Shown: piece after piece, positions 8,591-17,565 of the stretch
Layout: every line of letters begins with the position of its first letter
Numbering within the stretch: the first letter of the stretch is position 1
Assembly (NCBI GenBank): GCA_016713325.1
Contig: JADJPJ010000011.1
Span: 248,001 to 312,000, forward strand
Length of the DNA: 64,000 nucleotides
Source: Candidatus Flexifilum affinis
Lineage (GTDB): Bacteria; Chloroflexota; Anaerolineae; Aggregatilineales; Phototrophicaceae
Direction: 5' to 3'
Translations under genes and position numbers: made by a program
The notes under the pieces: model-generated
Databases searched by the model: none
Told to the model about the DNA's origin: nothing
What the model saw: only the letters and a program-made list of their open reading frames with translations

Positions 8591-9559
8591 ATGAAGGCAG
8601 TACGATTTCATGAGCACGGTGGGGCGGACGTTCTGAAGTTCGAAGACGTTCCGCTGCCGGAGCCTGGACCGAAAGAGGTTCGCCTCAAGGTCGAAGCCAG
8701 CGGGGTCAATTTCATCGACACCTATCACCGTCGCGGCATCTATCCTGTACCCTTGCCATTCATCCCAGGAAGCGAGGCGGCGGGTGTAGTCGATTCCCTG
8801 GGTGCCGGAGTCACCCTGGTCAAGCCGGGCGATCGAGTCGCCTGTGCGATGGTCAAAGGGACTTACGCGGAATACGCGTTGATCGCGGAAGAGAAGCTGG
8901 TCCCCGTGCCGGACGCGGTCAGCCTGAAGCAGGCGGCCGCGGTCATCCTGCAGGGGATGACCGCTCATTACCTCACGGTCGATACCTTCCCGCTCAAGGT
9001 TGGCGATCTGACGCTGGTGCACGCGGCGGCCGGCGGAACCGGGCAGTTGCTGGTGCAGGCCGCGAAACGACGCGGCGCGCGGGTGATTGCCACGGTATCG
9101 ACCGCGGAGAAAGCGGAGATCGCGGCATCCTGTGGGGCGGACGAGATCATTCGCTATACCGAGCAGGACTTCGAAGCCGAGGTCAAAGCTCTGACCGGCG
9201 GGCGCGGCGTGGATGTGGTCTATGACTCGGTGGGTGCGACGACCTTCGAGAAGAGTCTGAAGTGCCTGCGCCCACGCGGAATGCTGGTCCTGTTTGGCGC
9301 ATCCAGCGGGCCGGTCCCGCCGTTTGATTTGCAGCGCCTGAACCCACTTGGATCGCTCTATGTCACGCGGCCAAGCCTGGGCAACTACGTTCAGACGCGC
9401 GACGAGCTGCTCACCCGCGCGCGCGACGTCTTCCGCTGGATGGTTGAGGGGAATCTGCGGGTGACGATCGACCGTGAATTCCCGCTGAGCGAAGCTGTCG
9501 CCTCGCACCTGGCGTTGGAAGGTCGTGAGACAAAGGGCAAGTTCCTGCTTATCCCCTAA
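8591..9559 (+). CDS. NADPH:quinone reductase (zeta-crystallin-type MDR)
   Basis: Medium-chain dehydrogenase/reductase of 322 aa. [15 protein letters not shown] and [11 protein letters not shown] are typical of the Qor subgroup, and [12 protein letters not shown] is the Rossmann nucleotide-binding loop. No structural zinc cysteines are seen, as expected for quinone oxidoreductases. It would reduce quinones one electron at a time using NADPH in the cytoplasm. A GGAG ribosome site lies upstream of the ATG. Substrate within the group is not certain. Confidence 0.92.
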   Translation: MKAVRFHEHGGADVLKFEDVPLPEPGPKEVRLKVEASGVNFIDTYHRRGIYPVPLPFIPGSEAAGVVDSLGAGVTLVKPGDRVACAMVKGTYAEYALIAEEKLVPVPDAVSLKQAAAVILQGMTAHYLTVDTFPLKVGDLTLVHAAAGGTGQLLVQAAKRRGARVIATVSTAEKAEIAASCGADEIIRYTEQDFEAEVKALTGGRGVDVVYDSVGATTFEKSLKCLRPRGMLVLFGASSGPVPPFDLQRLNPLGSLYVTRPSLGNYVQTRDELLTRARDVFRWMVEGNLRVTIDREFPLSEAVASHLALEGRETKGKFLLIP

Positions 9560-9596
9560 TGGCTTGTCTCCACCCCGGCGACGCGCGCCGGCGCAG

Positions 9597-9630
9597 AAAA
9601 GAAGCCGCCCCGGCTTTCGGCAGGGGCGGC
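9597..9630 (-). terminator. Terminator of the ABC exporter gene
   Basis: A perfect 8-bp stem GCCGCCCC/GGGGCGGC with an 11-base loop is followed on the minus strand by TTCTTTTC. It lies 22 bp beyond the stop of the ABC exporter and in the convergent gap with the quinone reductase. Confidence 0.65.
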
Positions 9631-9651
9631 GTCACTACGGAACACGTCACT

Positions 9652-11544
9652 TCACCCCATTTCTGCCGGTGCGCTGGCCGGCGATTCGGCGGCGCGGCGC
9701 ATCTGCTCGTGCCACGACTGGGCATAGACCCCATTCAGCTCCAGCAGCTCCGCGTGTGTCCCTTGCTCGACGATGTGACTGTTGCGCATCAGGTAGATTC
9801 GGTCGGCCAGCATGGCTGTCGTGAAGCGATGCGTGATCATGATCATCGTGCGCGCCGAGGCATGATCGCGAACGCGGGCCAGCCAGTCGTTCTCCGCCCA
9901 GGAGTCCATCGCGCTGGTTGGCTCGTCCAGGATGATCAGCGACGCCTCGCGGACAAAGGCTCGCGCCAGCGCCAGGCGCTGCCACTGGCCGACACTCAGT
10001 TCTTCGCCCCCGAAGTACCGGCCCAGGACGGTATCGTAACCTTCAGGCAGTCGGTCGATGATCACGTCTGCTGAAGATGACGCTGCCGCTTTTGCGATGC
10101 GCTCCTGCGAGTCGGCGATGGCCAGATCGCCCACGGCGATATTCTGGCGGGCGGTTTCCATGTAGTGGATAGGCACCTGGAACAGCATGGCGATCGAGCG
10201 GCGCAGCGAACCGAGCGGCAGCTCGCGAATGTCGATGCCATCCCAGAGGATGCAGCCTTCGTCCGGGTCATAGAACCGGCACAGGAGTTTCATCAGGGTC
10301 GTCTTGCCCTGGCCGTTCTCGCCGACGATGGCGATGATTTTGCCCGCCGGGATAGTCAGTGAGAAGTCCTGGAGCGCCTGACGCGCGCTGCCGGGATAAC
10401 TGAAGGAGACGCTGCGAATCTCGATACCCGTGGTCAGCGGCAGCCAGGGGTGACTTCCCTGCGCTTCCTTTTCCGGCAGATTGGGCTTCAGGTCGAAAAA
10501 GGTGAACAGGTCTTCCAGGAACAGCATATTCTGGTAGATCTCGCCGGCGCTGCCCATCAGACTGCTGAAGAGCCCCTGTCCCTGACGGAAGATCTGGTAG
10601 AAGGCGCCCAGGTCGCCAAGCGTCGCTTCGCCGCTCAATGCCCGCCCTGCCATCCAGATCAGCGCGCCGCCGACCATGGAAAAGCCGATGAGTGTTGCAA
10701 GGAAGTCGGTGACAATCTTGCTGCGCGCCATTCGCATGCGCCGGTCGATCAGGAAGCGGCGGACCTCGCGGTACTTCTGCATATAGTGCCCCGCCAGACC
10801 GAACATGCGAAGCTCCTGCGCGGCGGCGCGTTCGGTGACCAGCGTGTCGTAGTAGATCGAGCGCCGCTCCTGGATTGCGGACTCCAGTCGGAATTCGCTC
10901 AGCTTCCGGCTGTAGTAGATGATCGACCACAGCGCGGGCAGGCCGCCGATCAGCAGCACGAACGGGAGCCAGGGGGAATAGGCGATCAGCAGGCCGATCA
11001 TGCCAATCAGCGAGAGGAAGGTCCGCAGCATCAGCCCGACATTCTCCAGCAGACTGAGCGGGCGCATACGCGCATCCTGGCGCACACGGTGGATCAGATC
11101 GTAGAACGCCTGGCTCTCGAAGTAGTGCACGTCCAGCGAGACGGCCTTCTCCTGAATCATGCGGCTGATGGTGTCACGGATGCGTTCGGTCTGGGTAAGG
11201 CGGACGAATCCCATCGCGCCGCCGATGACCTCAGCGGCCAGATGTACCACTGCCAGCGCCAGGAAGGCACCGACCGTCGTGTTCAACTCCGCCGCATCCC
11301 AACCGCCGTCGACCAGCGTCACCACGCTGTTGATCGCGTCACGCGTCAGTACCACGACGAGCACCGGGATGGCGCTCTGCATGATGAGCAGCGCGAACCA
11401 GGCGATCATCGCCCCACGCGAAGCGTCGTAGACCAATCGCAGCGCCCGAGGGATGTAGGGAAGCTGTGCGCGCACACCCCGCCAACCCTCCAGGCGCTTC
11501 ACTTTTTCGCTCAACTGCGTACGTCCTTCGCCGATCGCCCGCAA
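9652..11544 (-). CDS. ABC exporter, fused membrane and ATPase domains
   Basis: Half-size exporter of about 630 aa. Six membrane helices (about residues 40-310) precede a nucleotide-binding domain with Walker A GENGQGKTT near 408, a signature reading LSVGQWQRLALARA in place of LSGGQ, and Walker B LIILDEPTSAMD. The VGQW variant is typical of a subgroup of ABC exporters often linked to peptide or natural-product export. The gene stands alone, so the substrate is unknown. The start is uncertain: TTG at 11544 is used, and a GTG about 15 codons in is an alternative. Confidence 0.88.
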   Translation of the reverse strand: MRAIGEGRTQLSEKVKRLEGWRGVRAQLPYIPRALRLVYDASRGAMIAWFALLIMQSAIPVLVVVLTRDAINSVVTLVDGGWDAAELNTTVGAFLALAVVHLAAEVIGGAMGFVRLTQTERIRDTISRMIQEKAVSLDVHYFESQAFYDLIHRVRQDARMRPLSLLENVGLMLRTFLSLIGMIGLLIAYSPWLPFVLLIGGLPALWSIIYYSRKLSEFRLESAIQERRSIYYDTLVTERAAAQELRMFGLAGHYMQKYREVRRFLIDRRMRMARSKIVTDFLATLIGFSMVGGALIWMAGRALSGEATLGDLGAFYQIFRQGQGLFSSLMGSAGEIYQNMLFLEDLFTFFDLKPNLPEKEAQGSHPWLPLTTGIEIRSVSFSYPGSARQALQDFSLTIPAGKIIAIVGENGQGKTTLMKLLCRFYDPDEGCILWDGIDIRELPLGSLRRSIAMLFQVPIHYMETARQNIAVGDLAIADSQERIAKAAASSSADVIIDRLPEGYDTVLGRYFGGEELSVGQWQRLALARAFVREASLIILDEPTSAMDSWAENDWLARVRDHASARTMIMITHRFTTAMLADRIYLMRNSHIVEQGTHAELLELNGVYAQSWHEQMRRAAESPASAPAEMG

Positions 11545-11637
11545 CCCATGGTCATTTCCCTTCGTATAAACAGCCTGAATCAGTGCTGCATGCTACAATC
11601 TTATCTTGACCTGCGAATAATCCTGAGGAGTAGCGCG

Positions 11638-12027
11638 ATGAAAAACGCACCGGAACGGCAAATCGGCACCTGGCACGGCAGCAAGGCGAGTCTCGGATTC
11701 TGGCTGAAAGCGATTTTTACCCTCGGTCTCTGGTACGTGCTGGTGCACAAGCATAACTATATCAAGCTTACCACCCGGCGGCTGGCGCAGGTGCGCGGAA
11801 ACTTCCTGACGCACAACGAAACGTCGGTGGACCTGGAGAAGATTTCCAACATTGTCGTCAACAAGTCGGCTCTGGGGTCGATGTTCGGATACGGCGATTT
11901 CATTGCCGAGACGGCCGGCAGCGATCAGGCGGAAGTCGTCTTCCGCGGCCTTTCCAGCCCCGACAAGCTGCGCGACACCATCTTCGACATTCGCGACGGG
12001 AAGCTGGATGAGGTGTCCAGCGAGTGA
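11638..12027 (+). CDS. Bacterial PH domain (YdbT/bPH_2-like) membrane protein
   Basis: Small protein of 129 aa with a GAGGAG ribosome site 8 bp before its ATG. One hydrophobic segment (about residues 20-38, LGFWLKAIFTLGLWYVLV) is followed by a bPH_2-like beta region: NYIKLTTRRL, VDLEKISNIVV, SMFGYGDFIAET, EVVFRGLSSPDKLRDTIF. Such proteins are membrane-associated with an unclear adaptor role. It sits convergent with RNase Z, with 3 bp between the genes. Confidence 0.8.
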   Translation: MKNAPERQIGTWHGSKASLGFWLKAIFTLGLWYVLVHKHNYIKLTTRRLAQVRGNFLTHNETSVDLEKISNIVVNKSALGSMFGYGDFIAETAGSDQAEVVFRGLSSPDKLRDTIFDIRDGKLDEVSSE

Positions 12028-12030
12028 TCG

Positions 12031-13026
12031 TCACTCCTCAGCGTTTAGGCCTTCGGATGCCTTGAGCGCTCGGGCGCGCACTTCGGCCGGATCGATCTTC
12101 TCGACCGGTTTTTCGCGCCGAACCATGAAGTGGTCGAGGTCGCGCGCCACGTAGGTATCCGGAAAGACCGCCCGTGCCTGGGCGACGATATCGGCTTCGC
12201 GGTATCGCCGCGAGACATGGTTGAGAATGAGCGTCTTCACACCCATGTCGACGGCGAAGCGAGCGGCCTGGCTCGCAGTGATGTGGCCAAAAAGGTGGGC
12301 CGTCTCCTCCTCGTCGTCCAGAAACGTCGCCTCAATCACCAGCACGTCGGCTCCTGCTGCCGCTTCCTGCAAGCTATCGAGCCGTCCGCAGTCGCCGATG
12401 TGGACGAGCTTTGTGCCTCGTGTCGTCGGTCCCAGGACCATCTCCGGCGCGATCAGTCGTCCATCGGCCAGCGTGATCGCTTCGCCCTCGACCAGCCGCC
12501 GCCGCTCCGGACCGGATGGAACGCCCAGCGCTGCCGCCTTTTCCGCCAGGAAGGGTCTGCGATCCCGCTCCTGGAAGACAAAGCCGAAGTTGCCGGGGCC
12601 ACGGTGAGTCACCGGCACCGCGCTGACCGTGAAATCCTTCGCTTCGAGAATTAGCCCTGTTTCAAGTTCCTTCAGTGTGATCTGAATCGGCAGACGCTCG
12701 TATTGCAGTACCACGCCGAACAGCAGCGCATGCACCCGGTCAAGAGTCGCGCGGCCCCCATAAATGGTGATGTCATTGATGCTCTCCCAGCGCGCGAAAG
12801 TCGACATCAGGCCGCCCAGACCCAGGATGTGATCCAGATGCCCGTGCGTGAGCAGAATGTGGTTGAGCTTCTTGAACCCGATGCCGCTGCGGAGAATCTG
12901 GCGCTGCGTGCCTTCGCCGCAGTCGATCAGGAAGCGAAACTCGCCGGCCAGCACCACCTGAGCTGTCAGGCCGCGGTTTATGGAGGGGGCGGAAGCGGAA
13001 GTACCCAGAAAAACGATTTCGAACAT
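12031..13026 (-). CDS. rnz: Ribonuclease Z
   Basis: tRNA 3'-processing endonuclease of the metallo-beta-lactamase fold (331 aa), which removes 3' trailers before CCA addition. The N-terminus MFEIVFLGTSASAPS and the zinc motif THGHLDH (residues 60-66) are clear, followed by a GDCGRLDSL aspartate and a LILNHVSRRY histidine typical of RNase Z/ElaC. It fits the tRNA-Asn here, whose gene lacks CCA. It is last in a minus-strand run behind the GT-C-like protein, 61 bp apart. Confidence 0.88.
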   Translation of the reverse strand: MFEIVFLGTSASAPSINRGLTAQVVLAGEFRFLIDCGEGTQRQILRSGIGFKKLNHILLTHGHLDHILGLGGLMSTFARWESINDITIYGGRATLDRVHALLFGVVLQYERLPIQITLKELETGLILEAKDFTVSAVPVTHRGPGNFGFVFQERDRRPFLAEKAAALGVPSGPERRRLVEGEAITLADGRLIAPEMVLGPTTRGTKLVHIGDCGRLDSLQEAAAGADVLVIEATFLDDEEETAHLFGHITASQAARFAVDMGVKTLILNHVSRRYREADIVAQARAVFPDTYVARDLDHFMVRREKPVEKIDPAEVRARALKASEGLNAEE

Positions 13027-13087
13027 GCCCTACCGTTCACTCCGGACCCGAAGGTGTGCAGCAACTGTGCTGCGTGCACGGGTCAGA

Positions 13088-15109
13088 TTAGCGCAGAATG
13101 GTGAAAGTGCCGACATACACGCGGCTGCCGCGCTGCTGTATGCCTTCGAACGCTGCCAACCGCCGTCCGGTTGCCGCTTCGTAGGCGCCGGTGCTGATTC
13201 TGTACTCGCCGGTCGGCAGTGAGAAGGGCAGGTCGACGTAATTGACCTGAATCAGGATGTCTCTGGGTTCGAGCAGGCCCGGCATGACCACCGCGCTATC
13301 TCGCTGCGCGACCGGTCTCGCTCCGGGATCGTCCTGAACGTGAATGAAGAAGGTGAGATCTGGCGGGACGATGCCGTCGACGCGCCAGTAAGTGACCAGC
13401 GACAGCAGATCTCCCGGCGAAAGCGTATCCGACCAGCGGCGGTCATAGCCCAGGAAGGTGAGATTACCCTCAAAACGCAGCGGGGGCAGCGCGACGCCGA
13501 AGCCGCCGGGTTCGTCCGGCGCAAACGTCACAGGGGCGGTCGTCGTGAAGACGCCGGCCCGATTGGCCAGCACATCCGCCGATCGCAGCAGTGCGATCGA
13601 CCTTGGTGGTACGTCGGGACGATCGATGATCTCGCCGGATTCCAGCCATGTCGCGAATTCCGGATTGAGAGTGTCGAGGCCGTCCTCGCCAATCATCACA
13701 ACGTACTGCGGCGCCCCGCCGTTCATCAGGATGAGCGTTGTGCCGCAGTCAGCCACGCGCAGGGGCATGTCCGGCCGGTGCATCATGAGCGCCATCTTGT
13801 GCGCGTTGGTCAGCTCGAAGGGAGTTTCCGTCACCAGTTCGTCGATGCAGAGCAGCGCCGGAGTCGAGACTCCGCTGCGATCCAGAAAGCGTGCCAGCGC
13901 TCCGAGCCGGGCGTTGAACAGCCTCTGGGTCTGCGGCTGCTGACTCCAATCGACCAGCAGATCGTCCGCTGCCCAGGCGGCGTTGAAGCCCAGCAGGAGG
14001 ATCAGCCCTGCGGCGGTGACGGCTCGGCCAAGCCCATGCAGAGTGTAATAAATCGTCGAGACGCCCATGCCGAAAAGCAGTGACATCGGCGCCAGGAGCG
14101 CCGCGTAGATCGGAAAGTTCGGCGCCACAGGAGCGAGCAGGGCTGCCGGAGTGAGGAACAGCAGCGACAGCAGCAGCAGCATATTGCCGGATTGGCGTGC
14201 GCCGCGCAGCGCCACCAGAAAACCGACCGCGATCATGACGCCGCTGACCAGATCCAAAAGCGGGCGTCCTGGTAAGTTGTGGGTTGGGTCGACATCGCCT
14301 ACGAACAGCAGGCCGTTCATTCCGGTGACCAGCGTTTCCACCAACTGCGACAGCGACACCGGGAAGTGGCTGACCAGTCGGGTCGCGCCGGCGAGATCGG
14401 GAAGCTGAATCGTCGACAGCGTGTAGGGTACGGCCAGAACAATGACGATCACCAGCGTGAACCAGGTGAAGCTGAGTGCGCGACGCGGGAAAGGCCTGGC
14501 GCTGAACACTCGGTAGACGATGAAGGTCATGGCAAACAGGGTGATGACCAGGCTGATCGGGTGGATGTAGAAGCCCAGCCCGAGCAGAACCCCAAGCGCC
14601 AGAAACGCTGCCGAGTCGGAGCCGGCCCTCTTGCCCTCACCATACACAAAGAAGGCACGGGCCAGGGTAAGCATGACGGCGGCCGTCCAGGCCGTGAGCA
14701 CCGCCTCGCGGGCAACGGTCCTGGAGAGCAGGATCGCCGCCAGATTGACCGCCAGCAGGCCCATCGCGGCGATGCCGGCGAGCGGGCCGCACAGCCGCGT
14801 GGCCAGAGCATAAACCAGCGCCAGACTGATCATGCCGACGAAGAAGGAGAGGATTCGGTAGCCGAACGTGCCGCTGCCGACCACGGCGGTCACGCCGGTC
14901 AGCGCCGCCTGATACAGTCCTTCGCGACCCTGGCCATCGAGATCGTAGAAGACTTCGACGCGACCCTGCCGGATAGTTTCCGCGACGCGCACATCATCGA
15001 TCTCCGCGTCGCTGAGGCCGGGAGGCAGGCTGGCCATACTGGCCGACCGCAGGATCGCGGCGACCAGGAAGAGAATGACGGCAATGCCGTAGCTGACGCG
15101 GATCGACAA
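13088..15109 (-). CDS. GT-C fold membrane glycosyltransferase-like protein (PMT/ArnT type)
   Basis: Integral membrane protein of 673 aa with about ten to twelve hydrophobic segments in the first two thirds and a soluble beta-rich C-terminal domain. The first extracytoplasmic loop has PPGLSDAEIDDVRVAETI, with acidic residues D34 and E36 placed as in the catalytic loop of PMT/ArnT-like transferases. It should move a sugar from a polyprenyl-phosphate donor to an envelope acceptor. The start is TTG, supported by an AGGAG site that overlaps the copD-like stop, so the two are coupled. Acceptor unknown. Confidence 0.75.
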   Translation of the reverse strand: MSIRVSYGIAVILFLVAAILRSASMASLPPGLSDAEIDDVRVAETIRQGRVEVFYDLDGQGREGLYQAALTGVTAVVGSGTFGYRILSFFVGMISLALVYALATRLCGPLAGIAAMGLLAVNLAAILLSRTVAREAVLTAWTAAVMLTLARAFFVYGEGKRAGSDSAAFLALGVLLGLGFYIHPISLVITLFAMTFIVYRVFSARPFPRRALSFTWFTLVIVIVLAVPYTLSTIQLPDLAGATRLVSHFPVSLSQLVETLVTGMNGLLFVGDVDPTHNLPGRPLLDLVSGVMIAVGFLVALRGARQSGNMLLLLSLLFLTPAALLAPVAPNFPIYAALLAPMSLLFGMGVSTIYYTLHGLGRAVTAAGLILLLGFNAAWAADDLLVDWSQQPQTQRLFNARLGALARFLDRSGVSTPALLCIDELVTETPFELTNAHKMALMMHRPDMPLRVADCGTTLILMNGGAPQYVVMIGEDGLDTLNPEFATWLESGEIIDRPDVPPRSIALLRSADVLANRAGVFTTTAPVTFAPDEPGGFGVALPPLRFEGNLTFLGYDRRWSDTLSPGDLLSLVTYWRVDGIVPPDLTFFIHVQDDPGARPVAQRDSAVVMPGLLEPRDILIQVNYVDLPFSLPTGEYRISTGAYEAATGRRLAAFEGIQQRGSRVYVGTFTILR

Positions 15110-15118
15110 CGGGGACTC

Positions 15119-15625
15119 CTAAAGCGCGGTCGCCCACGCGGTGAACAGCAGGACAACCATGCTCAGGCCGACGTTGATCCAGGTCAGGCGTGTTTCGTCG
15201 CGGTGCAGCTTTGCCATGGCAGCCGGCTCCTGCTTGCCTTTCTCCAATAGCAGCAGCGCCCGGTCCAGCGCCGGCGCCACCGTGAGCTGGGCGAACAGCA
15301 TACACACGACCATGCCGATGATCGCGAAGTGCTTCAACAGCATCACCCGGCTCCACTCGTTGTCGAAGGTGAGCAGCCCGTCATAGTTGGGGTCGCCGGA
15401 CATCTGGATCAGGCCGGTCGCCACCAGCACCGCCAGGCTCAGATTGGACAGAGGGACAAATCGCCGCCGGAGACGGTTGAGCAGGGCGTACAACAGCGGC
15501 TGATCGGCCACCAATTGGCGCGCGGTGGGCAGGACCAGCAGGACCATAATCACCAGTCCGCCGAGCCAGAAAACGGTGGCAACGAGATGAAAGAAGTAAC
15601 TAATCGCAAGGGTAGACGGGGACAA
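15119..15625 (-). CDS. CopD-like four-helix membrane protein
   Basis: Protein of 168 aa with four hydrophobic helices. FFHLVATVFWLGGLV at the start, a central helix after RRRFVPLSNLSLAVLVATGLIQ (in two parts) and a histidine in LLKHFAIIGMVV match the CopD/PF05425 copper-resistance family. The role may be copper or haem handling in the membrane. The TTG start has a GGAGG site 9 bp upstream and overlaps the end of the GH39-like gene by 26 bp. It is tightly linked to the glycosyltransferase-like gene downstream. Confidence 0.78.
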   Translation of the reverse strand: MSPSTLAISYFFHLVATVFWLGGLVIMVLLVLPTARQLVADQPLLYALLNRLRRRFVPLSNLSLAVLVATGLIQMSGDPNYDGLLTFDNEWSRVMLLKHFAIIGMVVCMLFAQLTVAPALDRALLLLEKGKQEPAAMAKLHRDETRLTWINVGLSMVVLLFTAWATAL

Positions 15626-16816
15626 GACCTAACGCCTCCGGACTGCTGGGATCGCGAGCCGGCATAAACTGATCGCCACAATGCTTGGCCATGTTCGCGA
15701 GATCGATATAGGACTGCCGAGTATACCCTGATGGTGTGGTGATCGCCCACCAGTACTGCTCATTCTCCTCCGTCCAGTCCGGATCGGCGATGTAGATCAT
15801 CGACATCAGCCCCACCCAGGGTGACCAGTGCGAGGCGGCGTAGGCGTAGGCGCGCACCAGATAGTCCGCCTGGGCGGCCTCGTCGACGGCGAAATGCGCG
15901 TAGTCCGGGTTGATCTGGTCCATCGTCCAGCCGAGTTCCAGGATGGCAATCTGGCGGGCGGCGTCACCGTTGTCGATCATGATTCGACGGATGTCTTCAA
16001 CCCTGCGGAAGCTGAAAAAGCGGTGCCCGCCACGCGCATCCGCCGGATCCATCTCTGGCGCGCTGAAGCCGGGAGCATGCACCCCAACGGCATCGACATA
16101 GCGCTGGAAGCCGGCATCATACATGCCCTCAAGGAAGATATCATCCGGAGTGACGGTGTCGTCGTAACTGCCAGTGGGAGCCAGTCCCGCAGAGATCAGG
16201 ATAGCTTCCGGATCGGCGGCGCGGATGGCTTCGCTGCACACCTTGAGCAGCGTGACATAACCGGCGGGGTCGGGCTTTCGTCCCCCCCATTCCCGCGCCA
16301 GGTTTGGCTCATTCCAGATCTGGTAGGCATCAATTCGGCCCTTGAAATCCGCTGCCAACCGACCGCAGTACGCGCCGAAGTCGGCCAGATCGTCCGGCGG
16401 CGCGTCGATGTAATCCACGCCGCGCACGCCCTGGACCGAAGGATGCGACCACTCCGGTGCATCACCCAGACGGGCGATCAGTCTGAGGTTGCGGCGCTCC
16501 AGCTCGTTCAGGACTTCATAACCACGTCCGGTCATGAACTCACCGTGCGACTCAACCTGGATGTCTTCCCAGGAAAAGTCTGTTTGACATGGCTGAAGAC
16601 CATCCGCTGTACCCAATCGAGGTCGCGCCCGGCGAACCCGTGATCCCACCAGACAAAGGCCTGAATCCCGTAGGTCAGCGAGGTAAACGGCGGATCGACG
16701 ATGGCGAATCGCAGGAACATATCGGAGGACGACCGAGGGACGCTGGCCAGGAGGGGCAGCGCAATCAGCCAGAGGACAGCAGCGATGAGTCGACGCAAAA
16801 GCAAGATAACCTGCAA
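15600..16816 (-). pseudogene. GH39-like secreted glycosidase homologue, frameshifted
   Basis: First of four paralogues in the window. The clan GH-A acid/base motif IWNEPNLAREW and the nucleophile strand ILELGW are both present. The N-terminal hydrophobic segment and the segment ending SHVKQTF are in one frame, while the rest (SWEDIQVESHGEF onward) is in another. Adding one T to a 4-T run (AAAA on the plus strand, 16574-16577) restores WVQRMVFSHVKQTF joined to SWEDIQ, the expected text. The start is uncertain; TTG codons near 16816 precede the hydrophobic segment. It may be a real lesion or a base-calling error. Confidence 0.75.
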
Positions 16817-17082
16817 GATAACTTGATGGATAATTGCATATGAACGCAACCAATCTATCACATGGGCCACGTTCTGGTAAGGTGAACTGGCCGACTTCTG
16901 ACCTTCACACCGCCGCCGTTTTGCCTCTGTTTCCTGAAAACGGACAGCACGGGTCCGTTCTGCTCGATTCCATACCGTCTTCTCAGGCTGCCGTAACGAT
17001 TGGCTGGCACAATAGACAATATGAGTAGGCGACTCGCGCGCGTGTTCGCCTACAATGATCTGCAGAGATGGGAGTCCCTCCA

Positions 17083-17487
17083 ATGACCGACCGAATTACC
17101 AAGAGCGATGTGGAATGGCGTGCCGAGCTCACGCCCGAGCAGTATGCGGTGCTGCGGCAGCACGCGACGGAGCGGCCCTTTACCGGCGAGTACGTCAGCA
17201 CCAAGACAAAGGGCGAGTACCTGTGCGCGGCCTGTGACCAGCCGCTCTTTGGCTCCGATACGAAGTTCAATTCGGGCAGCGGTTGGCCTAGCTTCTGGGA
17301 TGTCATCCAGGAAGGGAATGTCGAGCTGAAGAAAGACTTTAGCTACGGTATGCAGCGCGTGGAAGTTCTGTGTGGCCGCTGCGGATCGCACCTGGGCCAC
17401 CTGTTCGACGATGGCCCGCGGGACACGACTGGCCTGCGTTACTGCATCAACTCCGCGGCTCTGAAGCTGAAGCCGGCGGACGAGTGA
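17083..17487 (+). CDS. msrB: Peptide-methionine (R)-S-oxide reductase
   Basis: MsrB reduces the R form of methionine sulfoxide in proteins, a cytoplasmic repair step using thioredoxin. From the ATG at 17083 (GGGAG site 8 bp upstream) the protein has 134 aa. Zinc cysteines are C48/C51 (CAAC) and C97/C100 (CGRC), and the catalytic cysteine is C121 in RYCINSAAL. SGSGWPSF is also typical. An in-frame ATG at 17068 is less likely. The gene stands alone between two minus-strand GH39-like genes. Confidence 0.96.
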   Translation: MTDRITKSDVEWRAELTPEQYAVLRQHATERPFTGEYVSTKTKGEYLCAACDQPLFGSDTKFNSGSGWPSFWDVIQEGNVELKKDFSYGMQRVEVLCGRCGSHLGHLFDDGPRDTTGLRYCINSAALKLKPADE

Positions 17488-17513
17488 CCGGTGTTTTGCG
17501 ACTCCAGGAATGG

Positions 17514-17557
17514 CGAGCCTCTCCCATGCCGTGTCATTGACGCATGGGAGAGGCTCG
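17514..17557. terminator. 16-bp perfect hairpin, bidirectional terminator-like
   Basis: The arms at 17514-17529 and 17542-17557 (CGAGCCTCTCCCATGC and its complement) pair perfectly around a 12-base loop. It lies in the convergent gap between msrB and a GH39-like gene. There is no T-run, so the ending mechanism is uncertain. Confidence 0.6.
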
Positions 17558-17565
17558 AATGCTGA

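Noticed and set aside
10450..12027. 525-residue plus-strand frame ending in the PH-domain protein
   Set aside because: The first 400 residues are antisense to the ABC exporter; only the part from 11638 with its GAGGAG site is real.
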